DNA of 64,000 nt from Aptenodytes patagonicus (taxonomy: Eukaryota > Chordata > Aves > Sphenisciformes > Spheniscidae). Of this stretch, positions 37,301-53,109 are shown in pieces. The stretch's first letter is position 1. Every line of letters begins with the position of its first letter. The stretch is from assembly GCF_965638725.1 (NCBI RefSeq), contig NC_134962.1:2549501-2613500 (forward strand), given 5' to 3'. Below the pieces are notes generated by a model, which made no database searches, was not told the DNA's origin, and worked only from the letters and a program-made list of their open reading frames with translations. A program made the translations under genes and the position numbers.

Positions 37301-40073
37301 ATTTATATTATCTCCACTCTTTGATGGTCTTTTAACTTCTTTTTAATATCTGTTATCCTGCAGTTTATATGGAACTACCAAAAATATTGACCTGTTTCCA
37401 GCATTGATGGTGGAGGATCTTGTCCCTGGTACCAGAGTTGGACCAACGTTGATGTGCCTGTTAACGACGCAGTTCAGAAGGCTGAGGGATGGAGATAGGT
37501 ATTATCATCGGAGTCAACCCAAAGTCTTTAGTGTTCTGTTTGGGGGAACTTTCTCCCTACAGGGAGGAACAGAACCTGTAATTTTTGATTATTTCTTGTC
37601 TTACGATACGAGGAAGAGTCTCCTCTGTCCAGTGCATTTGCAAAAGGACTTGCCACAGTTACTGTCCGTGTGTCCTTTCCTGATTTAATGATTCTCATTT
37701 CACGGCAGGACACTGGGCGCCATTGAGGATGTGCCCAATGTCTCCTGAAAGTGCTAGAAAATGTCCGCAGGAGCTTCCTTCTAATTCCTATTTGCTGCTT
37801 GTGTGAATGAGACACGTCTTTGCCTGGTGATGCGCTTAGGGCAGGAGCATTGTTCACCCGTGTCCCAACCTGCTACAGCAGAGCTGTCTGAGCCTTGGGA
37901 TTCCCTTGCAAGGGGCTGTGCCTGCAGGTGGTGGCACCTTGTAGCTCTGGCCAGCAGCTCACGGGGGTTCAAGCTCCTTCTGAGGGGTGTGGGTGCTGCC
38001 ACACAGATGTAGGGGAACTCTTCTCCCTCTCCCAGCCTCACTCCCCATCCTCTTCTCCTACTCCTGAGTCATGCTGTGATTACAACTCACCGCAGATTTT
38101 GGTATGAGAATCCTGGGGTCTTCATGCCGGCGCAGCTGACTCAGATCAGACAGACATCCCTTGCTCGTGTCATCTGTGACAACAGTGACCACATCCAGCA
38201 GCTCCAGAGAGATGTCTTCCGGGTGGCATCGTACCCGCAGGGCATGGTCGGCTGTGAAGAGATTCCCGCGGTGGACCTCCGCTTGTGGCAGGACTGTTGT
38301 GAGGGTAAGGAAGGAGGCTGCTCTAGCACCGACTGACGTGGGGATGGCTCTGGGTGGCATTCATCACATGCCGTCAGCTTATATGAAATACCGGGAACTG
38401 GTTTCATGCTATACCATGAGAACTGTGTGTCAGCAAATGGGTGCAAAGAGGAGGGTAGGGTAGGATAGGATAGAACAGAATAGAATAGAATATTTCAGTT
38501 GGAAGGGACCTACAACGATCATCTAGTCCAACTGCCTGACCACTTCAGGGCTGACCAAAAGTTAAAGCAAATTATTAAGGGCATTGTCCAAATGCATCTT
38601 AAACACTAACAGGCTCAGGGTATCGACCACCTCTCTAGGAAGCCTGTTAGCTTCGTTGAATCTGGCTGAAGGTCCACCTGGCTGGGGGCTTCTGTCTCTG
38701 GCAGCAGCCAATAGCTCATGCCTGGGGGAGAGACTGAAACAGGACGTAGGCATGGTGATCCCCACCACGTTATCACCGTACAGATTCATTTGGGAGTCTG
38801 TAAAACTCTGCCATTAAACCACAGATCCTGCCATGGTCCCTTTGTGCTATATTCTGGGTACAGATGTCCAGCTGAGACATGGGAAGCCATGCATGATGCA
38901 TGCCCTGTTACACACCTTTGTTGCCTACTCCCCTCTGGCATAAGAGATATGTCAAGCATGGATGGTGAAGGAGGGCACTGCTGCCTCATTCACACTTCAA
39001 TCCACATGGTTCTGCTTTAAACACGAGTGCTCACTGCAGACTTTCCCTTCCTTCCCAAGACTGCCAGACACGTGGGCAATTCAGGGCTCTTTCGCAACGA
39101 TTCCGAAGCAAGAGGTCTCCTGGTTTCAGCTACCCAGAAGAAAACCCTGCCAAGCATAAGCCTGCCTTCCCCAGGTGTAGTATCACCACTTCTTTTACCT
39201 CCATTTTATGAAGCATAAGAAAAGTTTTTAATAACTCAGTCCGTTCAGGGCTTTGAAATTGGCATTCTGCAGAGGTCTGGGGTCAGGGGTGTTTCAGTAG
39301 GTAGATGCTGAGCTTGGTCAAAGTCCTCCAACACTTCAGTGCAGAGCCCAACACTGGTATTTAAATATCTGGCCCGAGTGGCTGTTTGGTTGGCATCTCT
39401 TGGCAGGTGAATCTGGGAGTTGGGCCCTTCTGTTTGATACTTTCTTGGAGGCTGATGTTGGAGAAGGCAGAATGATTTTCTCATCCAGGAAGCTGACGTT
39501 TGCATAATCCCTTTCACTTTCTATCCCTGACCCCAGAAATGAGGCACCTTCTCTGAGCCCTTCCTCCAGAGAGAATCTCGAGTCCCTTGTGGCTGAACTG
39601 GAGAAGACAGTTGCTTCCCTACGGAAACAGGTAAAACTTTGCGCCCCAATGTTTGTCTTCCATGGAGTCACCCCGGGAGCAGGATTTAGCTATTTGCTAC
39701 GGGCAGCCTCTGCGACTTCTGTGTCCTCCAGAGCCAGGAGCAACCATCCGATCAGAGGGAACTAGCGGCAGGTACAGAAGAGGTAGAGTAGGGAGAGAAG
39801 AGATGAAGCTGAGCTCTGTGAGCTCAGACCTCTACAACTGCAGGGTAAAACGCAAGTTTGAGCCTCAGTGAAGGTAACTTGAGCCGGCACTTTCTTCTTG
39901 TATTTGGGACAGGTTAAAGATTATCTGTGCAATGGTGCAGACTCCTCTTAGAGCTGCTGCTTTCTCATCCTCACCAGGTGAATGCACTAGAGAGCCAGCT
40001 GAGGTGGCACCGCAGGAACACCAGCACGCATGGACAGGGGAAGAAGACTGGAGACAAATGGAGAAAAAGATGA
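7299..40073 (+). CDS. PXDN-like: Peroxidasin-family gene (PXDN-like), 21 exons in window, 5' end missing
   Basis: Peroxidasins are secreted heme peroxidases that use H2O2 and bromide to form sulfilimine cross-links in collagen IV of basement membranes. The in-window exons join in consistent phase into about 1351 codons (human PXDN is about 1479 residues): five LRRs in 72-bp exons, an LRR cap (CDCDLMW), four Ig domains, a peroxidase domain with QFLDHD, REHNR and RFGHT, a basic RSKR site and a coiled coil. The open frame is unbroken from the first LRR through the coil. A TGA then truncates the protein where PXDN continues into a VWC domain. Exons: 7299-7370, 15158-15229, 15482-15553, 18423-18494, 20046-20117, 21716-21885, 24080-24197, 25750-25919, 26408-26680, 26838-26954, 28548-28706, 30053-30165, 31455-31611, 33079-33187, 33971-34128, 35399-36902, 37364-37498, 38096-38304, 39060-39174, 39537-39630, 39978-40073. 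Its location next to SRMS suggests a paralogue distinct from PXDN and PXDNL; that is inference. Confidence 0.93.
8299..8360 (-). repeat. Possible ancient CR1 3'-end fragment
   Basis: The stretch from TAGATTCATGG to TCTGTCTGACCTTGAGA resembles the reverse-complemented 3' region of old amniote CR1 elements (TAGATTCATAG ... TAGTCTGACCT). The match is by eye and heavily diverged; a RepeatMasker run would decide. Confidence 0.35.
9440..9560 (+). repeat. Possible ancient CR1/SINE tail
   Basis: GGAATACTAGACTAGGTGAA followed by CTGCTCTAACGAAATACGGC recalls the GGATACTGGGCTAGATGGA ... CTGACCCAGTATGGC tail of amniote CR1-like elements seen in turtles and crocodiles. Diverged and judged by eye. Confidence 0.35.
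15158..15229 (+). CDS. PXDN-like: Peroxidasin exon: LRR 2
   Basis: A 72-bp exon (tgaacag acceptor, GTGAGT donor) encoding [20 protein letters not shown], the second LRR. Its length and phase match its neighbours. Confidence 0.93.
15482..15553 (+). CDS. PXDN-like: Peroxidasin exon: LRR 3
   Basis: A 72-bp exon (ttgaaag acceptor, GTAAGT donor) encoding [18 protein letters not shown]. Only 252 bp separate it from LRR 2. Confidence 0.93.
17780..17990 (-). repeat. Old CR1 LINE 3' fragment
   Basis: From TTAGAATCAGAGACAAATGC through GGCTGGAAGAGACCTTTGGA, TCCAGTCCCACCTTCAGCAA and TCAGGTTGTTCAGGGCCT the sequence follows the reverse complement of a CR1 3' end (typically TTGGAAGGGACCTCTGGAGG, then TCAGGTTGCTCAGGGCC). 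It is strongly diverged, so an old insertion. It lies in the intron between LRR 3 and LRR 4. Confidence 0.75.
18423..18494 (+). CDS. PXDN-like: Peroxidasin exon: LRR 4
   Basis: A 72-bp exon (tgtgacag acceptor, GTAAGT donor) encoding [20 protein letters not shown], the fourth LRR. Confidence 0.93.
20046..20117 (+). CDS. PXDN-like: Peroxidasin exon: LRR 5
   Basis: A 72-bp exon (catcgcag acceptor, GTAAGT donor) encoding [20 protein letters not shown], the fifth and last full LRR. Confidence 0.93.
21716..21885 (+). CDS. PXDN-like: Peroxidasin exon: LRR C-terminal cap
   Basis: A 170-bp exon encoding [20 protein letters not shown] and ending EFNC. The Cys-x-Cys plus two further cysteines are the typical LRRCT cap. 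Acceptor cttgcag, donor GTGAGC; the last G starts the Glu codon that opens the Ig region. Confidence 0.94.
24080..24197 (+). CDS. PXDN-like: Peroxidasin exon: Ig domain 1, first half
   Basis: A 118-bp exon encoding [20 protein letters not shown] and then [11 protein letters not shown], with the first Ig cysteine and the tryptophan of IIWLHN. It ends in phase 2 before GTAAGT. Confidence 0.94.
25750..25919 (+). CDS. PXDN-like: Peroxidasin exon: Ig domain 1, second half
   Basis: A 170-bp exon encoding [20 protein letters not shown] and [17 protein letters not shown], with the second Ig cysteine. The donor CCAT|GTAATT is weaker than its neighbours, but phase and protein match continue correctly (FGTP then SKPTFVIQ). 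Confidence 0.93.
26408..26680 (+). CDS. PXDN-like: Peroxidasin exon: Ig domain 2
   Basis: A 273-bp exon carrying a whole Ig domain: [33 protein letters not shown] and [11 protein letters not shown]. Acceptor cttccag, donor GTGAGG. Confidence 0.94.
26838..26954 (+). CDS. PXDN-like: Peroxidasin exon: Ig domain 3, first half
   Basis: A 117-bp exon encoding [31 protein letters not shown] and VIAWTRA, with the first cysteine and core Trp. Donor GTACTG is acceptable, and phase 1 fits the exon at 28548. Confidence 0.92.
28548..28706 (+). CDS. PXDN-like: Peroxidasin exon: Ig domain 3, second half
   Basis: A 159-bp exon encoding [20 protein letters not shown], then [15 protein letters not shown], with the second Ig cysteine. 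Acceptor tgaccag, donor GTAAGC. Confidence 0.93.
29620..29835 (-). repeat. Ancient CR1 (L3-like) fossil
   Basis: CAGAATATTTTAAGACCAGC, TTTAATCTGACCTGACTAAC, TAATTCCTGAATCAATTCAC, GCTAAAGCATCTTTTCTAGA and AATGACGGAGAACGCAGCAC follow, in order, the reverse complement of the old amniote CR1 family common in turtles and crocodilians. Divergence is high. It lies in the intron before Ig 4. Confidence 0.65.
30053..30165 (+). CDS. PXDN-like: Peroxidasin exon: Ig domain 4, first half
   Basis: A 113-bp exon encoding [31 protein letters not shown] and TITWVK. Acceptor tgcacag, donor GTAAGA, ending in phase 0. Confidence 0.93.
31455..31611 (+). CDS. PXDN-like: Peroxidasin exon: Ig domain 4, second half
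   Basis: A 157-bp exon encoding [20 protein letters not shown], then [11 protein letters not shown]. It holds the second Ig cysteine. Acceptor caacag, donor GTAGGG. Confidence 0.94.
33079..33187 (+). CDS. PXDN-like: Peroxidasin exon: linker to peroxidase domain
   Basis: A 109-bp exon encoding [20 protein letters not shown] and [14 protein letters not shown], matching the start of the PXDN catalytic region. Contains an NST sequon. Acceptor tggaaag, donor GTAAGT. Confidence 0.93.
33971..34128 (+). CDS. PXDN-like: Peroxidasin exon: start of peroxidase domain
   Basis: A 158-bp exon encoding [20 protein letters not shown], then [19 protein letters not shown]. Near identical to PXDN. Acceptor gaaacag, donor GTAGGA. 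Confidence 0.94.
35399..36902 (+). CDS. PXDN-like: Peroxidasin exon: main heme-peroxidase exon
   Basis: One 1504-bp exon encodes most of the catalytic domain. Visible are the distal heme motif GQFLDHD (His codon at 35773), [20 protein letters not shown], the catalytic REHNR (codons from 36271) and the proximal RFGHT (His codon at 36514), followed by [18 protein letters not shown]. All catalytic positions expected of an active peroxidase are present. The exon ends at AG|GTACTG in phase 2; an open frame continues into the intron but diverges from the family. GC-rich third positions contrast with flanking introns. Confidence 0.96.
37364..37498 (+). CDS. PXDN-like: Peroxidasin exon: C-terminal peroxidase segment
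   Basis: A 135-bp exon encoding [20 protein letters not shown] and [20 protein letters not shown]. Acceptor cctgcag, donor GTATTA. Confidence 0.93.
38096..38304 (+). CDS. PXDN-like: Peroxidasin exon: end of peroxidase domain
   Basis: A 209-bp exon encoding [20 protein letters not shown] through [16 protein letters not shown]. The DCC motif lies in the segment that in PXDN takes part in trimer disulfides. Acceptor accgcag, donor GTAAGG. Confidence 0.93.
38454..38665 (-). repeat. CR1 LINE 3' fragment with terminal (TAGAA)n
   Basis: GGATAGAACAGAATAGAATA is followed by AGTTGGAAGGGACCTACAAC, GATCATCTAGTCCAACTGCC and ATCGACCACCTCTCTAGGAA. This is the reverse complement of a CR1 3' end, the best preserved CR1 in the window. 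The 5' part is truncated near 38665. Confidence 0.9.
39060..39174 (+). CDS. PXDN-like: Peroxidasin exon: furin-site linker
   Basis: A 115-bp exon encoding [15 protein letters not shown], then [22 protein letters not shown] (39104-39115) aligns with the proprotein-convertase site RGRR of PXDN and is a better furin consensus. Acceptor tcccaag, donor GTGTAG; phases fit both neighbours. Confidence 0.88.
39537..39630 (+). CDS. PXDN-like: Peroxidasin exon: coiled coil, first part
   Basis: A 94-bp exon encoding [20 protein letters not shown], a heptad pattern matching the PXDN trimerisation coil. Acceptor ccccag, donor GTAAAA. Confidence 0.87.
39978..40073 (+). CDS. PXDN-like: Peroxidasin exon: coiled coil end and premature stop
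   Basis: The exon encodes [14 protein letters not shown] and ends GDKWRKR before TGA (40071-40073). In PXDN the corresponding WKK runs directly into the VWC domain (KDACTICEC). Here, dropping one base of the A run at 40064-40068 would read [10 protein letters not shown] up to a GT donor at 40096, a recognisable VWC remnant. The stop is therefore either a real truncation or a homopolymer sequencing error. Confidence 0.75.
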   Translation: MNALESQLRWHRRNTSTHGQGKKTGDKWRKR

Positions 40074-40199
40074 CCATGCTGCCTGTTCGTATAAGGTCGG
40101 TGTGTTTGTTCCGGGCTGGGGTCCAAGAGGTGGATCCGTGTGGTGCTGCTGAGCATGTGGTGGGACACCTCAGTAGTCTTCACATACAGAAGAGACTGT

Positions 40200-40450
40200 T
40201 GCAGAAAGGAATGGAGCAATCCAGTGATGAATGGGACAAGAGGTAATAGGCTTAAATGCAGCAGGTTAGACACTCGTTCCTACCAGTAATGATTAGTGAC
40301 TCACTGGAATGGGTTGTCTGGGGATGTTGTGGCGTATCCATTCCTGGAGGTCTTTTAAGAACTGGTTTGGCAAAGATGGGGAAAGACATAAGTATAGGAT
40401 GGACTAGGTGGACTGGGTGAGGTCTCTCAGGCCTATTCTCCTGGGACTCT
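40200..40450 (+). repeat. CR1 LINE 3' fragment, sense orientation
   Basis: GGGACAAGAGGTAATAGGCT, CACTGGAATGGGTTGTCTGG, GGATGTTGTGGCGTATCCAT and CCTGGAGGTCTTTTAAGAAC match in order the sense 3' region of CR1 (GACAAGAGGCAATGGGCA; GGAACAGGTTGCCCAGAGAG; CTTGGAGATCTTCAAAA). Moderately diverged. Confidence 0.82.
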
Positions 40451-42643
40451 GGGTAGGTTTCTTCTAGCAACACTTAATATCATAACCCCAAATCCAACAG
40501 CCTCCAAAGGGCCTTTGTGGGGAGAGATATCACAAAGCTCAGTGATGGAGTAGATGGACTGGTTCCTCCTCAGGGTAACAAGGACATCTGGGCAGATGGA
40601 GCAATCCATCATTTGCTTACATGTTGACAGAGGTTTCTCCCTCAACAACTGAGTCACCGTGCACCTCTCTTCTGAAAGCACCAGTCCTCTGTTTGCTCAG
40701 CTCCAGACAAGGGAGTGAGGATGTTCAAGTGCATGTTTAAAGTCACTGTCGGTATCTGCCAGCCTGGGGACTCCTGCTGCTGCTCGGCTGTGGGAGGGTC
40801 AGGGTGCTGGCAGAAAGCTGCCAGACCTCTGGTCCCCTGTGTTTAGGGGCACGGAGAGCCCAGACTGAGCTCCCTTAGCCCACTTGCCATGGAGATCCCC
40901 GCAGCCTTGAAAGAGAGGATGAACAATTCGCCGGCACCTGCCAGTCTGGAGGAGGTGTTTAATGGTTTTTACGTGTTGCAAATGATTACTCCAGGGACAG
41001 GAGCAGAAGCGTTATGCAGAAGCGTTGTTCTGCCAGGCGGTCTGTACTAGAAGGAGCATCCTCTGGAAGTTAGATTACAGGAGAGGGCAAGCAAAGGCTA
41101 GTCTGTGCCGATAATCTCAGCAGAAAGCAGAAGGGGAAGGCTGTAGACTGGCCACACTGTTTTCCAGTCTGATTTGGTGTGTCGGTCCTTATAGATATTC
41201 CAGTTGAACAGAGACTCCCCTTTAGAAATTTGACATAAATTGCAGTGTGACACAGGAGTTGGCTTTTCCTTGCCATCATTTGCAGATCCCTGAAAAGCAC
41301 TCTAGGGTTTACAGGGTCCCTGAAAAGTATTTCTGTGGTTTTAAAGGGCTGTTGCTGTGTTTTCGTGCTGCAGTCATGCATGCCCCAGACCTGCCAGGCA
41401 CTGTACAAACAGCTCGCTCTGCCTCCAGCTGCCTCCCACAGAGTTTTTCTGCTTTCCTGTGCCATTTCAGGTGCCCTGTGACCTGCACTCCTGCTCTCCA
41501 CCAGCCAGTCCAACCCATTCCTACAGGGCTCAGAAACAGCAGCCACGAGACCCCACGATGCTCTGCCGCCTCTCACACCTCCTGTACCACTCCCTGTCCC
41601 AGGACGACTGTACTTCTGCCTGTATCGAACCCTCTGCACTGACTGTCTACAAGCCCCTCAGGCCCTGGACCGTTCGCCTCTGGGGATGGGCTCTGCCCTC
41701 TTTGATGGTGACAGACCAGCACTCTGCCGAGATGCCACTTTCTTCCTTGGTCCCCAGGAAATGGAGAATAATTGAAGCTGCTTTAGTGCCACTGTTCTGC
41801 TCTTCTCTTCCCACGCAATGCTGTTGTCATCCACCACCCCTTGTCTGAAATGTCCCATGGGCACCCAACCAAAACAACTCATTAAGAGGCAAAACCTTTC
41901 TCAAATGCACTGTGGTGCCAGGAAGCATCTGGAGAAATCTAAAAAAAAAAATAAATTAAATAAACGTGAAACCCAAACTAACCCCCCAGCCATCTTCTCA
42001 TGCCAACAGAAAGAGCAAGAGGAACCCCAGGGCCCTGGCAAGCACTGTTTGGGCTGGGCTTGCGGTCCCTGCCAGCAGCGAGGAGGAGAACCCAAGGCCC
42101 GGGGAAGTCTCCCAGCTGTTTGGGTGCTTCAGGACAGGGTGCCAGACACAGCAGACCGTGGCCGCCCGCGATGCCGAGATCAGCCGCTGTGCTTTGCCAG
42201 TCATTGGGTAACGAGTGGCGCATCCTCAGTTACATGACCCTGCGAGTGGCCTACCGTTACGTGCCCAGTGCTCAGAAACATTTTCCTTGGCATGACCCGC
42301 ATTCTCCAACTTTCTGCCCCTTTGGGGGATTAATTGGATTTATGTTTCTCTTCCTTTTTTTTTTCCCCCCAAAGGGCTCTTTGCTGAAAGATGTATTTTG
42401 AGTGTAAATGTAACAGGACCTGGAAGAGAACCTCAGATAATTAGATGTAATGGGCGCTCTCATTAGTGCAGGGGAGCTGCTGGTTTCTGTCAATTAGTAC
42501 GGGAGCACACGATGTGCCATATTTGACACACAGATGAATGCAAAGTGCTGTTTGTGTTTATTGCTCCCAGGTGCTCTGCAACTAAACCAGGACTATGTAA
42601 CCAGCTCTACCGAACAGGTCCTCTGGTTTTGTTGCTCTTTGGA

Positions 42644-42675
42644 GGTGCTTTTTAGTGGTGCTTTTTAGTGGTGCT
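42644..42675 (+). repeat. 13-bp tandem repeat
   Basis: GGTGCTTTTTAGT occurs twice head to tail, followed by a partial third copy. Confidence 0.9.
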
Positions 42676-43972
42676 AGAACTAAAGTCCCTGTGTACCCAC
42701 CATAGCCCCAAATCTGGGGACGGATTGGATTTTAATACATCCTTGTAAGTTGGTCACAGGGACTAAAGAGAAAATACTTGATCCACTAGATATCTGTGCC
42801 TTCCTTATCTTTCCTGTGTCCTCCCACCTTCCTTCCCACAGTGCAAGGACCAGAAACTTTTGTGAACATGCCTGGTTTTTTCTTCTCCCCCTCCCTCCCT
42901 TTTTTTTTTTTTTTAGGTGTGTTGTAGTACCAAAGGGATTCAAAGCAGCAGGGATGCTCCTGGAACTTAATAGGAAAATAAAAAAGATACTAGAAAAAGG
43001 TTGTGATTTATCAGCTGTTTCCTGGCGTGGGACTCTGGGCTGTGCATGCGTGTCCTGTGCAGTCACAGGTTTGCAGCGATGAGTGTGTGTTATGCATGTC
43101 TGGTACGTTCAGCTCAGAGGCAGTATTTAGTCCTCAGGGAGGTTTGTCATTTTGAAGTACTCTTTCATTTAGGTGCAAATCAAGATCCAAAGCCTTGTGT
43201 GTTATAAATCAGCTGCACTTGTCTATCGCTTGTACCACTAGAGAATCTAATCTGGCAAAGGTCAATAAAGGTAAATCAGTCTCCACTCTCCTTCTGCAAA
43301 CCGCAAGTTTACCAAGTCCCCATTCAAAACAGTAAGGCATAAACGTTCAGTGCTCGATCTAATCAGATAATCTCTAAATGCATAACCAAGCAGCCCATTT
43401 TCCTCCTGATGGAGCGTGACGTGAGGATCAGACTTGTCAGAAGCGCTGCAGAAGGACAGCAAAGGGATTGTCCCTTCCCGACGTGTTGCAAACCCTTCTG
43501 CCCTCCATCCTCTGTTCCCCTCCCCATGCTGAAGTGGGAAAAGTACACAGAGAAATTACACATCCCTGCATGCCACCAAGAGCGAGGCTGTGTGCTGGGC
43601 AGGTGGGCGAAGATCTTGGGGGAATTACCCATATATTCAGGTGCTGCTTTGGTAAGCAGGGAGCAGAATATTTTATTAAAGACTCCCTTTTTTTCTAGTT
43701 CTCATCTGTGCAGCAACGCGCAGAGCATGCTCATGGAGCGCTGCGTCCTCCTGTCCTCTGCCCTGGGCTGCTCTGCCTGGGAGAGGGTGGGGAAAGAACT
43801 GACCCCCAAACCCAGATATTGAAATCCAGCTTTTGCAGGTTGATTGGGTGTCATGGGACACCCAGGACGCAGGACACGGCACGCCCAGAGCCGTTGACCA
43901 GGGATGGGTCCAGTTTGTTCTTCATACACCCTTCAGTTGCAGTCTGCAGCCTAGACCCCTGCAATAAAGTTT

Positions 43973-43978
43973 CCTTTT
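43973..43978 (+). terminator. Candidate poly(A) signal AATAAA
   Basis: GCAATAAAGTTTCC is followed by a T-rich tract (CTGTTTTTTTAAG), a good cleavage-site context. It could end the peroxidasin 3' UTR, if terminal exons extend past 41 kb, or an unknown transcript. Confidence 0.4.
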
Positions 43979-45106
43979 CCTGTTTTTTTAAGCAGCCTCT
44001 TTCAAAACCCAACTGCACACCCAAAATGAGCTACCCAGACCAATTACAAGCAGAGGAGGATGGAAATAATGGGCTCAAGGCCACGAGCGGAGTTGCCAGG
44101 CACAAAACTCCCACTAATTAGATGGAACAGTTAAGTGACAAAACCCAGGCGGGGGCTGGAGGGGGCTGGAGTTCGGATTTCTCACCGGAGCAGCGATCTT
44201 CAAAAGCGCACGTGCAAGACAGGAGGTGGAAATCTCTGTCCTTTGGCCGATGTCTGTGGTTGCCGGGGTTTGGCAAGGGGGTTGTAGCGTGTCTGCATCC
44301 GAGTGCGACCGGGACCGCGAGGAGCGTGGGTGTGCTGACGGCAGCAGGAGCCGGGGGTTGCGTGCCAGGGCTCGGCTCTGGATGCCACGCAGGCGCCTGG
44401 GGCTGATCCAGACCCTGCACCAGACAGGGACCTCCTGATGCTGAAGGGGACCCATCCCTGCCGGAGGCTGAGCAAGCACCGGATCCTGGTGGATCTGGGA
44501 AGTGGATTCCCTAGAGATCCTCTGCAATGAGGAATTAATATGAGGCGGCAAATGATTTAGCGGGGTAACTCTGGGAGGTCATTGCAGACCGAAAGGAAAA
44601 AGGATCTTGTGTTATAAACCCCACAATATCCACCCAGCAAATATCCAAACCACTTCAGATCTCTTCTAAGGTTATTTCCTTCATTCTGTTTTAACTCTCA
44701 CACATTTGTGGACGCAATTTTTTTCCTGTGGAACAAAATATACCCTCTCACACAAGTGAGATCAAGACTATTAACTGGAGTCAGCCACTTGTCACAAGAG
44801 CTGCTTGAAGAACAGAGAGCTGTGTTTACCGGTGCTCTGGTAACAAGCAGGAGAGCGCACTTTAAAATAATAATTAGAAAAAAAAAAAAAAAGCTGTTCT
44901 CCTTCTTCGAGAGCAGCAAGCCCGGCCCCAGCTGTGCCCGTCTCCCACATGTGCCCGCGGGTCTGAGTGTGGGACTCCCGCCTGCAGACTCATCCCACCT
45001 GCAGACTCGTCCCACCAGATCAACCAGTTTCACTTTCAGAAATAGGAAGTTCGCCGGGAAGGGCCGGCGAGCGCCCAGACGCGTGCGAGGGACGCGGGAC
45101 GGCGGC

Positions 45107-45178
45107 ATGAGCCGCCTGGCCGGTGGCATGAGCCCGGGATCGCCCCTTCCTCTGGCTTCGAGAAGCGCGGTGGCATAG
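45107..45178 (+). promoter_or_regulatory. Upstream ORF in SRMS leader
   Basis: ATG at 45107 in a GC-rich stretch opens a 23-codon frame (MSRLAGGMSPG...) that stops at TAG 45176-45178, 28 bases before the SRMS ATG. Meaningful only if transcription starts upstream of 45107, which I cannot see; no TATA box is obvious. Confidence 0.4.
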
Positions 45179-45206
45179 ACCACTGCATCCACCGCATCCG
45201 CTGGGG

Positions 45207-52694
<7,488 letters not shown>

Positions 52695-53082
52695 GGGACC
52701 CCTTCCCACCATCCTTCCTGCACAGGCCCCTCCAGGCCAGCTCTTGCCAAGCAGCTCCTTCCTTCTGGTTTGCCCTCTGACGGGGCTCCAAGGAAAGCAC
52801 ATCCCCCCCCCAAAACAGCCCATGGTCCCTCTCGGTCAGGATGCAGGGAGGTGGCCAAGGGAAAAGGCAACGAGTTGTGGAGAACCCATTGCTGGCGTTT
52901 GGCTGTGTAGCAGTCTGGAAAGGCCCCGTGGTAGTGAAGGCATCACCCAGAGTTTACATCTTCATTCAGCCAGTAGGGTGGGAGGTCCCTGCCGCTCCCC
53001 ACGCCAACGTGAAGGTTTGCAGTTTGTGTTCAGTTGTGGCTCCGCTTGATTTTTCTTGTAGTGTGTGTCCGGTGTATTTATC

Positions 53083-53088
53083 AATAAA
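53083..53088 (+). terminator. SRMS poly(A) signal AATAAA
   Basis: About 390 bp after the SRMS stop, followed by GU-rich TGTGTGTGCATCC. A second AATAAA at 53962-53967 could serve a longer 3' UTR. Confidence 0.7.
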
Positions 53089-53109
53089 TGTGTGTGCATC
53101 CATCCACAC

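Larger units (their letters stand above)
40074..45106. other. Intergenic region between peroxidasin and SRMS
   Basis: No conserved coding exon is supported. It contains a plus-oriented CR1 fragment (40200-40450), two speculative VWC remnant exons (40701-40846 and 41471-41848), a short 13-bp tandem repeat (42644-42675), an AT-rich TAAT-containing block (42310-42560), a poly(A) signal at 43973 and a 16-A run at 44878-44893. FNDC11 and HELZ2, the mammalian neighbours of SRMS, are not seen. Confidence 0.6.
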
